Positions 35,058 through 46,118 of a stretch of 64,000 nt of DNA are shown here, in pieces. Source of the stretch: Begonia masoniana (lineage: Eukaryota > Streptophyta > Magnoliopsida > Cucurbitales > Begoniaceae); NCBI GenBank assembly GCA_022432975.1, contig CM039509.1, positions 16,030,324-16,094,323 of the forward strand, written 5' to 3'. The translations under genes were made by a program, and so were the position numbers. Each line of letters starts with the position of its first letter. The first letter of the stretch is position 1. The notes beneath the pieces were generated by a model, which was given only the letters and a program-made list of their open reading frames with translations, did not search any database and was not told the origin of the DNA.

Positions 35058-36807
35058 TGATAAGTGTGTATTTTACACACTTATTTATACTCTTTAAACT
35101 TGATTCGATAAGTTATTTTCACATGTTTGACGGAATTTGACATCTTTTGTGTAAGTGTGCAGAAAATATACTTAAAAACAGGAAAGAAGAAAACACACAA
35201 GCAGAACCCATTTCACACTATCAATAGGCTGGAGAAAAGAAAAATTCAAATCCATCCCAGATATAGGTCGGCTACAATCATTCAGATTCACCACCACAGA
35301 CGAACACCATGCAAATATCAGAAAAACCCGTCCCCAACACCTCCGCAATTATCTGTTTCAAATCCAACCCAGAAACAAATAACACATTTTTTCAAAAGAG
35401 TTGATCAATGGGATTACAGCCAAGTTATATCAACCTTCTGGATGAAAGCAACACCCGAGCAGAGAGAGTAAAAGAGAGAAGAAGGCGACAAAGAGAGCAA
35501 GGTTGAAAATCACAGATCGTATCTCAATTTATGGAAACCCAGAACTAAAAAAAAAGCAAGAAAAGACCAAATATAGATTGATAAAAAGAGAAGAGATATA
35601 ACCTAAACCAAGCAGGAGCAGCGAAATGGAAAGGGGCACAAATTTGGAAAGTTTATTCACGCCAATCTCAGCCATTAACTTAAGGAAAGAATGAAGCAGA
35701 GTCATGGATCAGAGAGAGAAAAAGAAATAAAAACCTAAGAGAACGCAGCAGATTCGGAGGGGAGAAGAGGCGAAGACTTCGGCTGGAGGCTGCGATTTTC
35801 TCTGGCGGCGATCTACAGAGCATCGACTGTGGGCGATTCTGGCGAGTCTGTGATTCGGAGAGCATTCTCTGTCGGTCTTTGGCGTTGGGCGATTCTGGCG
35901 AGAGGATCCGGCGAGCGCGGCAGAGAACGATTCGGCGATTGAGGCGAGCGAGGCTGGCGTTTTTGGCTTTGCAGAACAGCAGCGAAGAGAAGCTTTGACA
36001 TTCATAATAATTTTCTTTCTCTTTTCTTTAATTTTTATTTATGAAAATCATAAAAATCATTATTATTATTTTAGTTTATTTTCATTCTAACATGAACTAA
36101 TTTTTTACTAGGGGCTACGATGTAGCCAGACTACGTTTATTTTATGTTCTTCGTTTAATTATATTTTATGATTATTTCTTCCAATATTGTTGACGCATTT
36201 AATTTCTTTTCTTAAAGCCTGTAAATTTCTGGCCAATCTTTACTTGATTTTTGGGGTGTTTTGAGACCGAGAGGTGATAAACACCCGAGCACTGAAATTA
36301 ATGTCATGAATATACGTAGGCTAGAGATAGTTACGGTATTTGTGTGATCACTGTGATTTCTTGATTTATTTGTATTTGATTAATGCAGGATTTGAGACTG
36401 AGAAGTGATAACCCATTAATCAGATAAACTACGCAATGCTCGAGAGAGATTGTACTAGAATTTAGTGAAATCGATCATCAACATAGGAAGAATATTTATG
36501 AATATAATTGCGAAGAACTGAAATAAATATTGTCTTGGTGAAGTCGTAGTACCTAGGTTTTTATCAATTTGATTTAATCTCAGTTTATTTGTTTTGCTAT
36601 TTTAATTTAGTTTATTTTTATTGTTTTAATTATTTTAGTTGTTTATTTTAATTTCAATCCTTAAAAACCATAAAAACGTGTGTTCAATTTTAGAACTAGG
36701 AGTAGTTATTTCGATTATTAATTACAAGTCCTCGTGGGTTCGACACTCTATTTTATCACTGTATTACTTGTTGCGACTCGTACACTTGCGAAATATTTTG
36801 CACAACA
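35058..36807 (+). repeat. Single LTR (3') of the Athila-like element
   Basis: 1750 bp from TGATAAGTGTGTATTTTACA to TTTTGCACAACA. It is unrelated to the family A-D LTRs. GGCGAGCG-rich sequence at 35750-35960 may be leader. The end context TTGCGACTCGTACACTTGCG is typical of this group. No second copy exists in the window. Confidence 0.85.
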
Positions 36808-36812
36808 TGTTG
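36808..36812. repeat. Target-site duplication of the one-LTR insertion, right copy
   Basis: TGTTG, followed by CACCAGAATC, which is the complement of the GATTCTGGTG that encodes Asp-Ser-Gly in the protease. Confidence 0.92.
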
Positions 36813-37965
36813 CACCAGAATCTATTAAAGTAAAAGCAGGTATAGAGTTGATCAATATGGTACCTGACACTACAGCGGGTTGTTCTTCATCACCCGACTC
36901 CATCATTGAGAATATCCTCGGCTTTATCTTAGCAGGGCCACCCTTCAAAGCTGGACAGTCTCTGTTAATATGGCCGACTTTGTTACAGTGGAAGCATCGA
37001 ATGACTCTGGGATTTGGGCAGTCCTTGAATGTGTGTCCAACTTCTTCACAGTTCAAACACTTCCCCATCCCAAACCTGCACTCGCCCAGGTGACTCTTCA
37101 AACATTTCAGGCACAGGGAAAAATTCCTGGTATCCTGCACTTTCTTTCCTGTTCCTTGGTTACTCGGGCCTTCACTAGGCCTCTTTATTCCTCTCTGCTG
37201 GATTGGCTGAACGAACTTTCGTGGGGCTTCCTTCGGTCCAGAACACTTCATTTCAGCATCTTCCACCTCCAATGCTGCTGACACAACTTCACTGAATGAC
37301 AACCCTTTAATACCACAAAATTTGACTCCTCTGTAAATTTCCGGCTTCAGTCCATGCATAAATTGAAACACCTTATCCTCATTCTTGTGAATGAAATGTC
37401 CAGCAAACCTGGATAGGGACTCAAATTGCCTACTGTACTCAGCCACAGAACTTGTCTGCTTCAAGTTCAGAAACTCCACCTTCTTTGCAGCCTGGACTGT
37501 GCTGTTAAAATATTTCTCAAAGAAAATCTCCTTGAACTGTGACTAAGACATAGCCAGAGCATTAGTGGTGGTCTCTATTGTTTCCCATCAAAGTTGAGCG
37601 TCCCCTGCCAAATGGAATGTTGCCAGGGTGACTTTGTCTCCTTCACCAATGTAGGCACACCTGAACATACTCTCAATCTTCCTGAGCCACTCCTCAGCAA
37701 CAATTGGACTAGATGACTTTCCATCAAATGTTGGCGGCTGTAGCCTCTGGAATTTATCTCCTGAATGCTCATTGCTGGAACCCGAGTTGGCACTTCCTTG
37801 TACTTCTCGGTTCAACAGTACTCCTAACTAATCGGATTGCTGATGCACCAAATCTGTCTGTTGGCGCACCAAAATTGTCAGCTGCCTAATTACACTAGGA
37901 TCCTCCTCACTTCTCAAAATTTGCATCTCTCTCGGTACTCTTGGTCTTCCTGGTCGCCTAGCCAT
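36813..37965 (-). pseudogene. CV-A gag and start of protease, decayed
   Basis: The minus-strand frame begins at ATG 37965 (MARRPGRP), the same start as CV-B. It holds Gag (VAEEWLRKIESMF, KYFNSTVQAAKK), two CCHC knuckles (CLNCEEVGHTFKDC and CFHCNKVGHINRDC) preceded by a CLKCLKSHLGEC cluster, and protease up to LIDSGAT, where the Athila-like element is inserted. Three in-frame stops replace CV-B residues: TAG for Gln near 37830, TGA for Trp near 37590, and TAG for Trp near 37542. All are explained by C-to-T or G-to-A changes. It cannot make full Gag. Confidence 0.9.
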
Positions 37966-37976
37966 TTGCTATATTC

Positions 37977-38036
37977 CTGTTCAAGGTTAATTACTCTCAT
38001 AAATATCTAATAACTAAGGTTAACATAAACACTTAC
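37977..38036 (-). other. Possible 60-nt leader intron of CV-A
   Basis: In minus sense CAACT|GTAAGT at 38036 and TGAACAG|GAAT at 37977, 11 nt before the gag ATG. In CV-B the matching donor has become CTATAAGT. Confidence 0.4.
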
Positions 38037-38103
38037 AGTTGTTGGAGTACTTCCATGCGACGATCGGTACTGATGAGTAATCTTTTGAACGGTTTAACAA
38101 AAT

Positions 38104-38116
38104 GTCTCTGATACCA
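38104..38116 (-). promoter_or_regulatory. Primer-binding site of CV-A
   Basis: The complement reads TGGTATCAGAGAC, three bases from the LTR end. It is identical to the CV-B site. Confidence 0.9.
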
Positions 38117-38119
38117 TAC

Positions 38120-40069
38120 TGTAACGCGCCGAATTATATAAACACGGTTTGCTACTCATAATACTGAACCATACTATGACATTTTGAGAAAATTTCAAAA
38201 TTTCACTCAATGGTCAAAGTTTGACCCTTAAAACGTTAAAACTTGCAGTGGAAATTCATTTGTATAAAGCAACATTTATTAATTTAATTAAAATAATAAA
38301 GTCAATCGGTTGAAAGAAAACAAGAGAAAACAGAACACCTCTACCGCTGAATAGTTCCAGCGATAAAAACAGAAAAAAAAGGCATCCACCGATCACAAAA
38401 CGACAAAAGCTATTACTCACGTCTACCGATTGCTAAACGACAAAAGCTAGTACTCACGCCTTCCGATCACTAAACCACAAAAGCTATTACTCACGTCTTC
38501 CGATCACTAAACGACAAAGTCTATTACTCATATCTACCGATAGACTACATCCACTAATAGATAACATCCACCGATAGATAACATCCACCGATAAACAGTA
38601 ACATTCTACACCCACCGATAGACTACATCCACCGATAGATTACATCAACCGATAGACTACATCCACCGATAGACTACATCCACCGGTGAACAGTAACACT
38701 CTAAACAAATGGACAACTCTGCCTACTAAAAGAACTTGTAAACTCTTAACAACAGCTATTCAAAACAACATAAATCCACAACTTTATAAATCGAGAATAA
38801 CAATCTACAACTAAAATCAAATCGTGTTTTCATATTAAAAAAAGATCCAAAATTATTAAAAACATTAAACTCCTGCTGTCATTAATATTCTCAGCATACT
38901 AAAACTTAACCATTGTCAACTAGACTTTCACACCTACTGACATTAGTTAAACCGCCCCATCAGATCACCAAGTCGAGGCATAGGTGTGCTCCATCAACTG
39001 CTCCAAGTCTTCAGTAAATTCAGAGAATTAACTAGTAGTTACCTCAGCACCTACATCACAAAATTCATCTATTAGCCTAATGCTAAATAAGTAGAGCAAA
39101 ATGAAATGATAAGCTGAAACATAAATCCTAGTTATGCAATTTCTACTTTCACATCTCAGTTGCATTCACATTCTTTCACTGATCTGATCCCTCGGTTCCA
39201 TTGGGAGTTGGATCATATTTCCCAAAGTCATACATCATCTTCATCGATTAAGGGGCATATTAGTTCCCTTAACAGCTGATCTGATCCTTTATTCCATTAG
39301 AAAGCGGATCAATTTCCCAAAGTCATACATCCTCTTCATCGATTAAGGGGCGGATTAGTTCCCTTAACAATTGGTCTGTTACAATTTGTTCATGCCTTAC
39401 CATGCCATTACATGTAAATTCATTTTCGTGTTCTTTCGAAAAACATGATACATGACATACAGAAAACATTCAAACAAGCATAAACCTACTGTTTTGTGAT
39501 GTAGACCCGAAGGTACACACATACTCTACTTACCTGGTCTCCTAAAAAACTTGGTTGAAATCTATCTCAGGAGTTTGCTCAAACCTAAAACCATAAACCG
39601 AGAATTAATTAAATCTTCACTAAACTTCATTCTAACCATCCAGAAATCTAAGGAAACTAATTTGGGAGCTCTATTCATTGAGCATTCCCGATTTGCCCCA
39701 AACCCAAACTAACTCTCACTTACAGTATTCTCAAAACTCGCATTTAAAATTCCCTCTAAAATCGATAGTTACAATGTAGCAAGAAATCAAAGTAGAACTC
39801 ACCTAGCTTGGAGAAAATGGGAGAGAAAATCTCCGAGAGAAACTCTGCTTAGCTGAGCTGAATACCAATAAAGGAAAATGAGAAACAGTGGCGGCTAAAC
39901 CTTCATTAAACCTTCCATTTATAATACTACTTCACAATTACCCAAATGCCCTTGGCTAACCAACTTTAACCTATTTAACAAACCAATCAAATTCTCTAAA
40001 ATTTCATAAAGATAAAAGTTACAAAATGACGTTATTAATTAAATAAGGTGGACAATACCGGTTTCTACA
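38120..40069 (-). repeat. CV-A 5' LTR (family D)
   Basis: 1950 bp. In minus sense it starts TGTAGAAACCGG and ends GCGCGTTACA. Inferred intron 1 39802-39585, exon 2 39584-39534 (51 nt), intron 2 39533-39051. Two copies of a repeat of about 90-100 bp with GATCTGATCC and CCCTTAAC lie at about 39175-39385. A CATCCACCGATAGA minisatellite lies at about 38380-38700. The partner LTR is outside the window, so the TSD cannot be checked. Confidence 0.88.
39051..39802 (-). other. Intron-exon-intron-like leader in the CV-A LTR
   Basis: Donor CTAG|GTGAGT (39802), acceptor TTTTAG|GTTT (39585), donor CCAG|GTAAGT (39533), acceptor TGATGTAG|GTGC (39051). The segment 39491-39504 pairs with 39051-39064 at 13 of 14 bases. 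Confidence 0.5.
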
Positions 40070-41562
40070 CACATTCCAAAGATCTCGTGCCTAACGTATG
40101 ACCACCCTGGTTGACACATAACTTACCTGACCTAGCGTGTGGCCAATTTGTCCCAATGCGCTCACGCCCTAGTCCAGCGCGCGCCGCACACACCTTCAAC
40201 CTTATCTGTGCATTAGCTTTATTTTTTTAATTTTTATTTTATTTTCATAATTTTAGTTATTTTATCTATTTAGACATATTAGTTGGACTTTGTTTTCAGC
40301 AATTTTGAGATTAATAACAATTTGAGTTTTTTTTAGAGAATCTTCTCTTGAGTTCTTTGTGAGGGACTTGATCTTAAATAATTATTAACTAGATAGATCA
40401 TCTTTGATAGCTTTGGTTCAACTAATAGGTGTGGCTATGGTCAAACTCCTCTTTTGATAACAATGGTTCTATCGGCAAGGCTCAATCGGGGTCTAGTTCC
40501 TCTATTTATTGAATCATACAACGATTCTATCATTAATTTTGTGTTGTTGACGAATCCCAAATTTTCTAACATCTGAGGTTTGCATAAGTTGGTTTTAAAG
40601 TTTTAGCTCCTTTGACTCAAGGTTTTATCTTTAGTTTTATTGTCAATCTCTTCTTTAATTTATTCTATTCGTCCTACAAGTCAAAAAACACAAAAAAAAA
40701 ATTATTATTTTTACATCCTTATCACCAAGTTTCAATATTTAGTATCAAATTCTTTTTCTTCATAGACTATTGTTCTTTTTGCTTCGAAAAATACAAAAAA
40801 AAAAAATCTATTCTTTGTTCAAATTTTGCGAAGTTCGTAAAAGTTAAAAAAAAAGTTGTCAAAAGTAGAAAAAAAAAATTAAAAATCAAATTTTTATTGA
40901 AGTAAACTTGACTTTGTGAAAAATCGACAACTCAATTCTTGTTTTACATGATATTAATTGTTCAAATATTGAATCGTTGATTTATTTATGCAAGTTTTAA
41001 AATTTTGCAAGTTCTGAAATTTTGCTAGGAGAAGGATTTTGATTTAAAATTTCCTTGGATACCTTCGTTGTTTCGAGTTGTCATCACTTAGTCCTTCGTT
41101 GTTTACCTCTAGAAGTTTCAAAAATTCTATTCTATAATTTTGGAAAAAATTTGTTCTTCAAATTCATAGATAATTATTCTTTGAATATTCAAATCGTTGT
41201 TTAATCTTTATTCGAAATATTGTCTTTATCTAAATTTTGTCTTATTTTGATTCTACCTTGATTTGATTATTCTTGAAGGTTTGAATTTTAAACTTTAAAA
41301 TTTGATCTTAATAGTTTTAATTTTGTTGAATATTTTCTCTCGATTGGTTTTGACATAAATAACCAAAAGAAAAGATTGAGGGGTAAAAGGGAAGAGAGGT
41401 AGCATATTATAGAAAAAATCTTAATTGTTGAGTGAAACATGAGTAAAGTGACATCCATTGATTGCAAATACGTGAGGGAGAGGTAAGGTCCATCTATTTG
41501 ATTTTTGTTTTCTATTATTTCTTACAAATGTTTGTGTGATTATTTTATTGAGATCGAAAATC
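40070..41562 (+). other. Probable 5' LTR or leader remnant of the CRM-like element; no gene
   Basis: AT-rich sequence between the CV-A LTR and the first gag codons of the CRM-like element. It has a short GC-rich patch at about 40150-40195 and several A- and T-runs. No primer site or LTR terminus could be recognised, so the element's own left border is unknown. The one open frame (40612-40905) is lysine- and phenylalanine-rich low-complexity sequence. Confidence 0.4.
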
Positions 41563-42120
41563 ATGAGTAGTGAAGGAGAACATTCTAACTTTGATCCTAA
41601 GATATTTATGACGACAATACAAGAACAATTTAGAGCATTAAATATGAGGTTGGATAGAAGGGAGTCCCTAACGACAAGCCATGCATGAATAGGTAAAGCT
41701 CTAATGACATATGAACATGAGAAATCGTTCGAGGATGATAATTACGAAAGAGAAAGAGGGTTTGAAACAAAGCAAGAAGATGACGACCTACGAAATATTA
41801 AGGTAAATATATCTCATTTCTAAGGGAAGAGCAACCCCGAGGCTTATTTAGAATGGGAAAGAAAATCGATCTAGTGTTTGAATGCCAAAATTATATGGAA
41901 GATAGAAAGCTTAAGATGGTTACAATAGAGTTTACGGATTACGTTAGTATTTGGTGGGATCAAGTAGTTAAGAACTGGAGAAGATATGATGAGCGACCTA
42001 TTAGCACATGGGAAGACATGAAGACACACATGAAAAATAGATTTGTTCTATCACACTATTATAGAAACTTGGGTCAGAAACTCTAAAATTTAACTTAAGG
42101 TTATAAAAGAGTGGGTGAAT
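41563..42120 (+). pseudogene. CRM/Galadriel-type chromovirus gag, first part, decayed
   Basis: Starts MSSEGEHSNFD. Recognisable Gag segments are NPEAYLEWERKIDLVFECQN, YVSIWWDQVVKNWRR and NRFVLSHYYRNLGQKL. Stops interrupt it at about 41684 and at 41821-41823 (TAA), with two more after GQKL near 42084. Three fall where Gln is usual, so CAA to TAA is likely. The frame carries on, in register, after solo LTR S1 at 45113. Assignment to CRM or Galadriel rests on remembered motif style of this gag and its reverse transcriptase. Confidence 0.78.
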
Positions 42121-42125
42121 ATTAT
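42121..42125. repeat. Target-site duplication of S1, left copy
   Basis: ATTAT here and at 45113-45117. Removing S1 restores the codons GAA TAT TAT AAA GAG. Confidence 0.93.
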
Positions 42126-42315
42126 TGTGACGTTCCCTTTTTCTATACCTTATTACCTTAAAATTCTAATAAAATTTTTCGACTTTAATTAATGACTTCA
42201 TTCATTTCCTTGAGCGACATCGTTTAGAATATTGAACCTTGGTAGCGGAAAACTATCGTGCATGGAAGACTTGTTATAAAGTAAAATTAACCAAAATCCC
42301 AAGTTTGACACTACA

Positions 42316-42786
42316 TGTAACGCCCCCGAACCCGCCCCGACTTGGTGCGTTACTCTGCTATCTTAACCCACGTTCAAAACGATGTTTAAAATAATTTTTG
42401 ATAAATTTTCTACTCAATTTTTGGGTTTCTCGAACCCTCGACTTTTGTTGGAAAGCGTGCCCAAAATACGTTTAAAATATGGTGGAAAATATCGGGTTAA
42501 AACATAGTAGAAATAAGAATTTTTTTTTCAAAAGGGTGTTGGGCGCGCGCTCTGGGCGCCGCGCGCCCCATGCCCAACCGATCGCGCCCCGGGCCCGATC
42601 GATCGGGCCTCCTCAGGTGTTTTTCGGCCAAAAATGTTTTTTTTCAAATTTCCTTCACACTAACCCCTCCAAAACACCCAAAACTTACGCCCACACATTT
42701 TCAACAACTCCCGACTCCTTGGCACGTAAAAATCCCGAAAAGAACCAATGCAAAAATTTGAACAAAAATGTAACCTAGGTGTTACA
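42316..42786 (-). mobile_element. 471-bp mini-LTR related to family B, nested in S1
   Basis: TGTAACGCCC...GGTGTTACA with its own TSD CTACA (42311-42315 and 42787-42791). In minus sense only about the first 12 bases and the last 460 or so of a family-B LTR are present, including the GATCGATCGGGCC palindromes. The leader, exon 2 and both intron-like parts are missing. It is either a short LTR that moved as such or a later internal deletion. Confidence 0.82.
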
Positions 42787-43736
42787 CTACAAAAAGAACC
42801 CCGGTCGACCCCCAGAGCCTTCGGTCGACACTTCCTAATAGTGGTCGATCCCTAAAAGGGTTTTGGTTTTTGTTTGAACTGAGACCGGTCGACACCTTGC
42901 AACATCAGTCGACACCTTGTCTGGTAGAGGTCGACCCCTGTTAAAAGGGTCGACACCTCATTTGCCTCTGGTTTTTATTTGTACTGAAACCGGTCGACAC
43001 CTTCTCTGATCGGTCAACACCTTGCCTGGTAGGGATCTACCCCTACAAGCACAGGTCTACCCCTTGCCTGGTAGTGGTCGACCCCTGAAAGCACAGGTCG
43101 ACACTCCAAAGGCCATTTTTCCATTTTTTACACATTCAACACCTCCAACCTCTTCCATACTTAACCAACTCTACCTACTCAATATCAATTCACTCCCCTT
43201 TCCTCATTAAGCATCAAATTTACCTTTGCTTTATAAAAACGAACATCATAACCCTATACTTACTTCTAACCAGAATTTACCTGATCCACCACCATCCATA
43301 AATTTCATAATCATATAACTATTTGACATCATTTAGAATACATTCGAGTTTTCCTATCTAACCCATATAACTCTAAATATCGAAATCCAACTCTAATCAT
43401 CAAAATCCATTTCAAGCTTCAAAATCAAATCTATTTCATCAATAATCAAACATACGCAACAGAAGCTAACAAATCATCCAAAATGGTAACCCAACTATAT
43501 AATCCATCCTCAAATCCATTATCAACATCAATAACATCATCTAGTTTCAAATCATCCTAAAATAACTACCTATACATTAATCCTTAAAATTTCCATATAA
43601 TATACTCAAAATACCTATACATCGTCCCCACGGGTCAAAATCGCACTGACTATACCAATGCACTCCCACGGACATCCTTCTTCAATCTGCTTGTTCATCT
43701 TGTGGAGGAACGTCTTCCTCACCTTCCTCAAGTTCA

Positions 43737-44710
43737 CTTACACCATAAAGACGCCTATGAGATAAATCTTAGTAAATTCTACGTAAATGACAATGCATGA
43801 ACATGTATATGCATTTTTATGAATTCAGTCCATTCATTCCTTTTTTTTTCAGTACGTGACAGTCTTTAGTTATCGGAACGCTCGACAGATGGATAGGGCA
43901 CATCAAGCGGTTAGATAGCCCACCCAATATGAAGAGAGTAAAACCCGCTCACCACGGAACGCCAGGTCTGAACCTCATCTCAATAACCACCATGCGTTGT
44001 TAAGATGATACTTTACTTTCATTCTTTACATTTCTTTTTTTTTTTATGAAATCGATGCATAAGTTCATTTTCATGTCATTTCGTAAAACAATGATGCATG
44101 AACAATTAAATACATGACATAAGCATAAACAACGTGGATACCATCAAAACAACACAAACATAACCTATAAACAAATAAACCTAGGCAACCCATTTAAAAG
44201 CATAAAAAGAAACATTCATTGCTCCAATTTCCTCAACAACCAAAAACCGACGTATGGTGTAGGCCTATCGGCTACAGTAAGTTACAAGAACTTACCTCGC
44301 GTCCTTAGCAATCCGAGCGCCTCGTTTTGAGCTTCATCACCTAGAACATTTCACCATTCGGTCATTAAGGCTAAATCCAAATAAACCGTTCCAAAGACCG
44401 GACGAAACTCCAAGCTAAGAGAAATTTCCTAAAACTCTACTTTATGTCATTCGGGCATTTCATCTAGAAATTTACGCTCAACATTTTGTAAACCTCCATT
44501 AATGGAGTTTTTACACATCCAACAACCAAACTTAACCTCAAAATCCAAATACATCCATTATTTCAACCTAACTATTTCCAATAATCACAAATACGGTAAA
44601 CCTAACGATTTCTAACATAACCCGACAATTTCGACAAAACCCTAAGCGAAACCCGAACTGGTAACAACTCTAAAACCCAAAAACTAACGTCCAAAACCAT
44701 AGAATCTTAC
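43737..44710 (-). other. Intron-exon-intron-like leader in S1
   Basis: Same order as other LTRs. GGCCTACACCATA near the donor (complement of about 44255-44267) pairs with TTTATGGTGTAAG at the end of intron 2, 10 of 11 bases. Confidence 0.4.
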
Positions 44711-45112
44711 CTAGGGCTGTGATTTAGGAAGAAAACCAGAGGAGAATCGCTTGCCGGAAGGGACTGTCGTTGGCGTTGAAGCACCGCCGGAGGGGAACGA
44801 AGAAAAAATCGCCAGAGGAGTTTTGGGAGGAGAAAAATTACGTGAAATGTTGAAGGGGGAGGGGTTTTTGTGATTTTAAAATGAAATTTAACATGTAAAA
44901 TTACTATTTTGCCCTTTTTGCTTAATATTCTGCTATTTTGTTATTTAGTCTATCGATTCGGTTTTCTAAATTTTCTTATTTCTCCAAATATTCCAATAAA
45001 TCACTAGGGTTCTAATAAAACTTTCTTTTAGCAAAATGGGATTAATTTGCTGTATTTATGAAAATGCCCTTATATAGCGAAAAATCAAAAACTCGCAAAA
45101 TCGGGTGTTACA

Positions 45113-46118
45113 ATTATAAAGAGATGGAAATAGCCATGACAAGGGCTAGTGGAGGAAGACGTCGAAGCAACTATGACATGATTTATTAGATGGTTAAATC
45201 AGGAATCACAGATATAATGGACTTACATCATCACGTCGACATGGAGAAGTTGCTTCACAAATCAGATAAAATCGAACAACAACTAAAAGCGAGAAAGAAT
45301 TCTAAGATGGGAACAACTTCAAATTCATTTAGGAAATCAAATTGGAAGGATGAAAAGCCAAAACCAAAGGATGAATCAAAGGGTAAAGTCACGGCCACCA
45401 ATGTGTTTCCACAAAAACCCAAGGTTGAATCTACTACAACAACTAGGTCTCGTGAAATAAAGTTTTTTCGAAGCCAAGATTTTGGACATATTGCTTCACA
45501 ATGTTCAAATAAGATAGCTATGATTTTGTTGGATAATGGTGATGTGGAAAATGTAAGTTCAAGTGATAATAAAATATCATCACTAGAGGATTGTAGTGAT
45601 GTGGATGTTGAGGAACCAGTAAAAGGTGAACTTTTAATCACAAGGATGGCATTAAATATGCAACCTAAGAAGTAAGGAAATGAAGTACAACGTGAACACA
45701 TATTTCATGCTAGATGCCATGAGAATAACAAGATATATAGTTTGATAATTGATAGCGAGAGTTGTACTAATGTAGCAAATACAATGATGGTGCAAAAGTT
45801 GAACTTGAAAACTGAATCACATCCAAAACCATACAATTTGAAATGGTTAAGTGAATGTGAGTAAATCAAGGTGAATAGGCGAGTAGAAAATTACCTTATC
45901 AATTGGAAGGTACAACGACAAGATTTTATGTGATGTGGTGCCAATGCAAACTTCTCACATTATATTAGGAAGATTGTGGTCTTTTGAAAAAAAAAAGGTC
46001 AAGCATGATGGATACAAGAATGAATACTCTTTGGTCTAAAGAGGAAGAGTAGTAATCTTCACACCATTAAAACCGTGAGAGGCAAGCGAAGATCAAGAAA
46101 GAATAGCGAAAGAGTTCC
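45113..46118 (+). pseudogene. CRM-like gag C-terminus, knuckle and protease, decayed
   Basis: Continues Gag with YYKEMEIAMTRA, then the open segment 45190-45675 with lysine-rich linker and a damaged zinc knuckle (FFRSQDFGHIASQC, both leading Cys lost). Protease follows as SLIIDSESCTNVAN, where a Gly-containing DGGSC is usual, with several stops after it. Interrupted at 46119 by S2. Confidence 0.8.
46114..46118. repeat. Target-site duplication of S2, left copy
   Basis: GTTCC here and at 51025-51029. Confidence 0.92.

Larger units (their letters stand above)
30168..36807 (+). mobile_element. Athila-like retroelement with only one LTR (primer site to 3' LTR)
   Basis: A 6640-bp insertion that begins exactly at the primer-binding site (TGGCGCCGTTGCCGG) and ends at the 3' LTR terminus (TTTTGCACAACA), flanked by TGTTG on both sides. 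There is no 5' LTR. Order: primer site, gag-protease frame, long non-coding stretch, polypurine tract, LTR. Reverse transcriptase, RNase H and integrase genes are absent. It interrupts the DSGAT codons of CV-A protease. This is the shape of minus-strand DNA made before the second strand transfer. The alternative is loss of the 5' LTR by deletion between two TG dinucleotides. Confidence 0.88.
42126..45112 (-). mobile_element. S1: solo LTR in the CRM-like gag
   Basis: TGTGACGTTC...GGGTGTTACA with TSD ATTAT and no internal region, so it is the product of LTR-LTR recombination. It is about 2.5 kb without the nested mini-LTR (42316-42786). In minus sense: leader to 44711, intron 1 44710-44341, 45-nt exon 2 (44340-44296) and intron 2 from GAG|GTAAG (44295) to a weak acceptor near 43737, GTGTAAG instead of GTGTAG. 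A run of CAGGTCGAC- and GGTCGACACC-type repeats lies at 42800-43110. Confidence 0.9.

Noticed and set aside
42316..42786. Reading 42316-45112 as one solo LTR
   Set aside because: Flanks CTACA and ATTAT do not match. Two separate duplications (CTACA around 42316-42786 and ATTAT around 42126-45112) resolve it as a nested pair.
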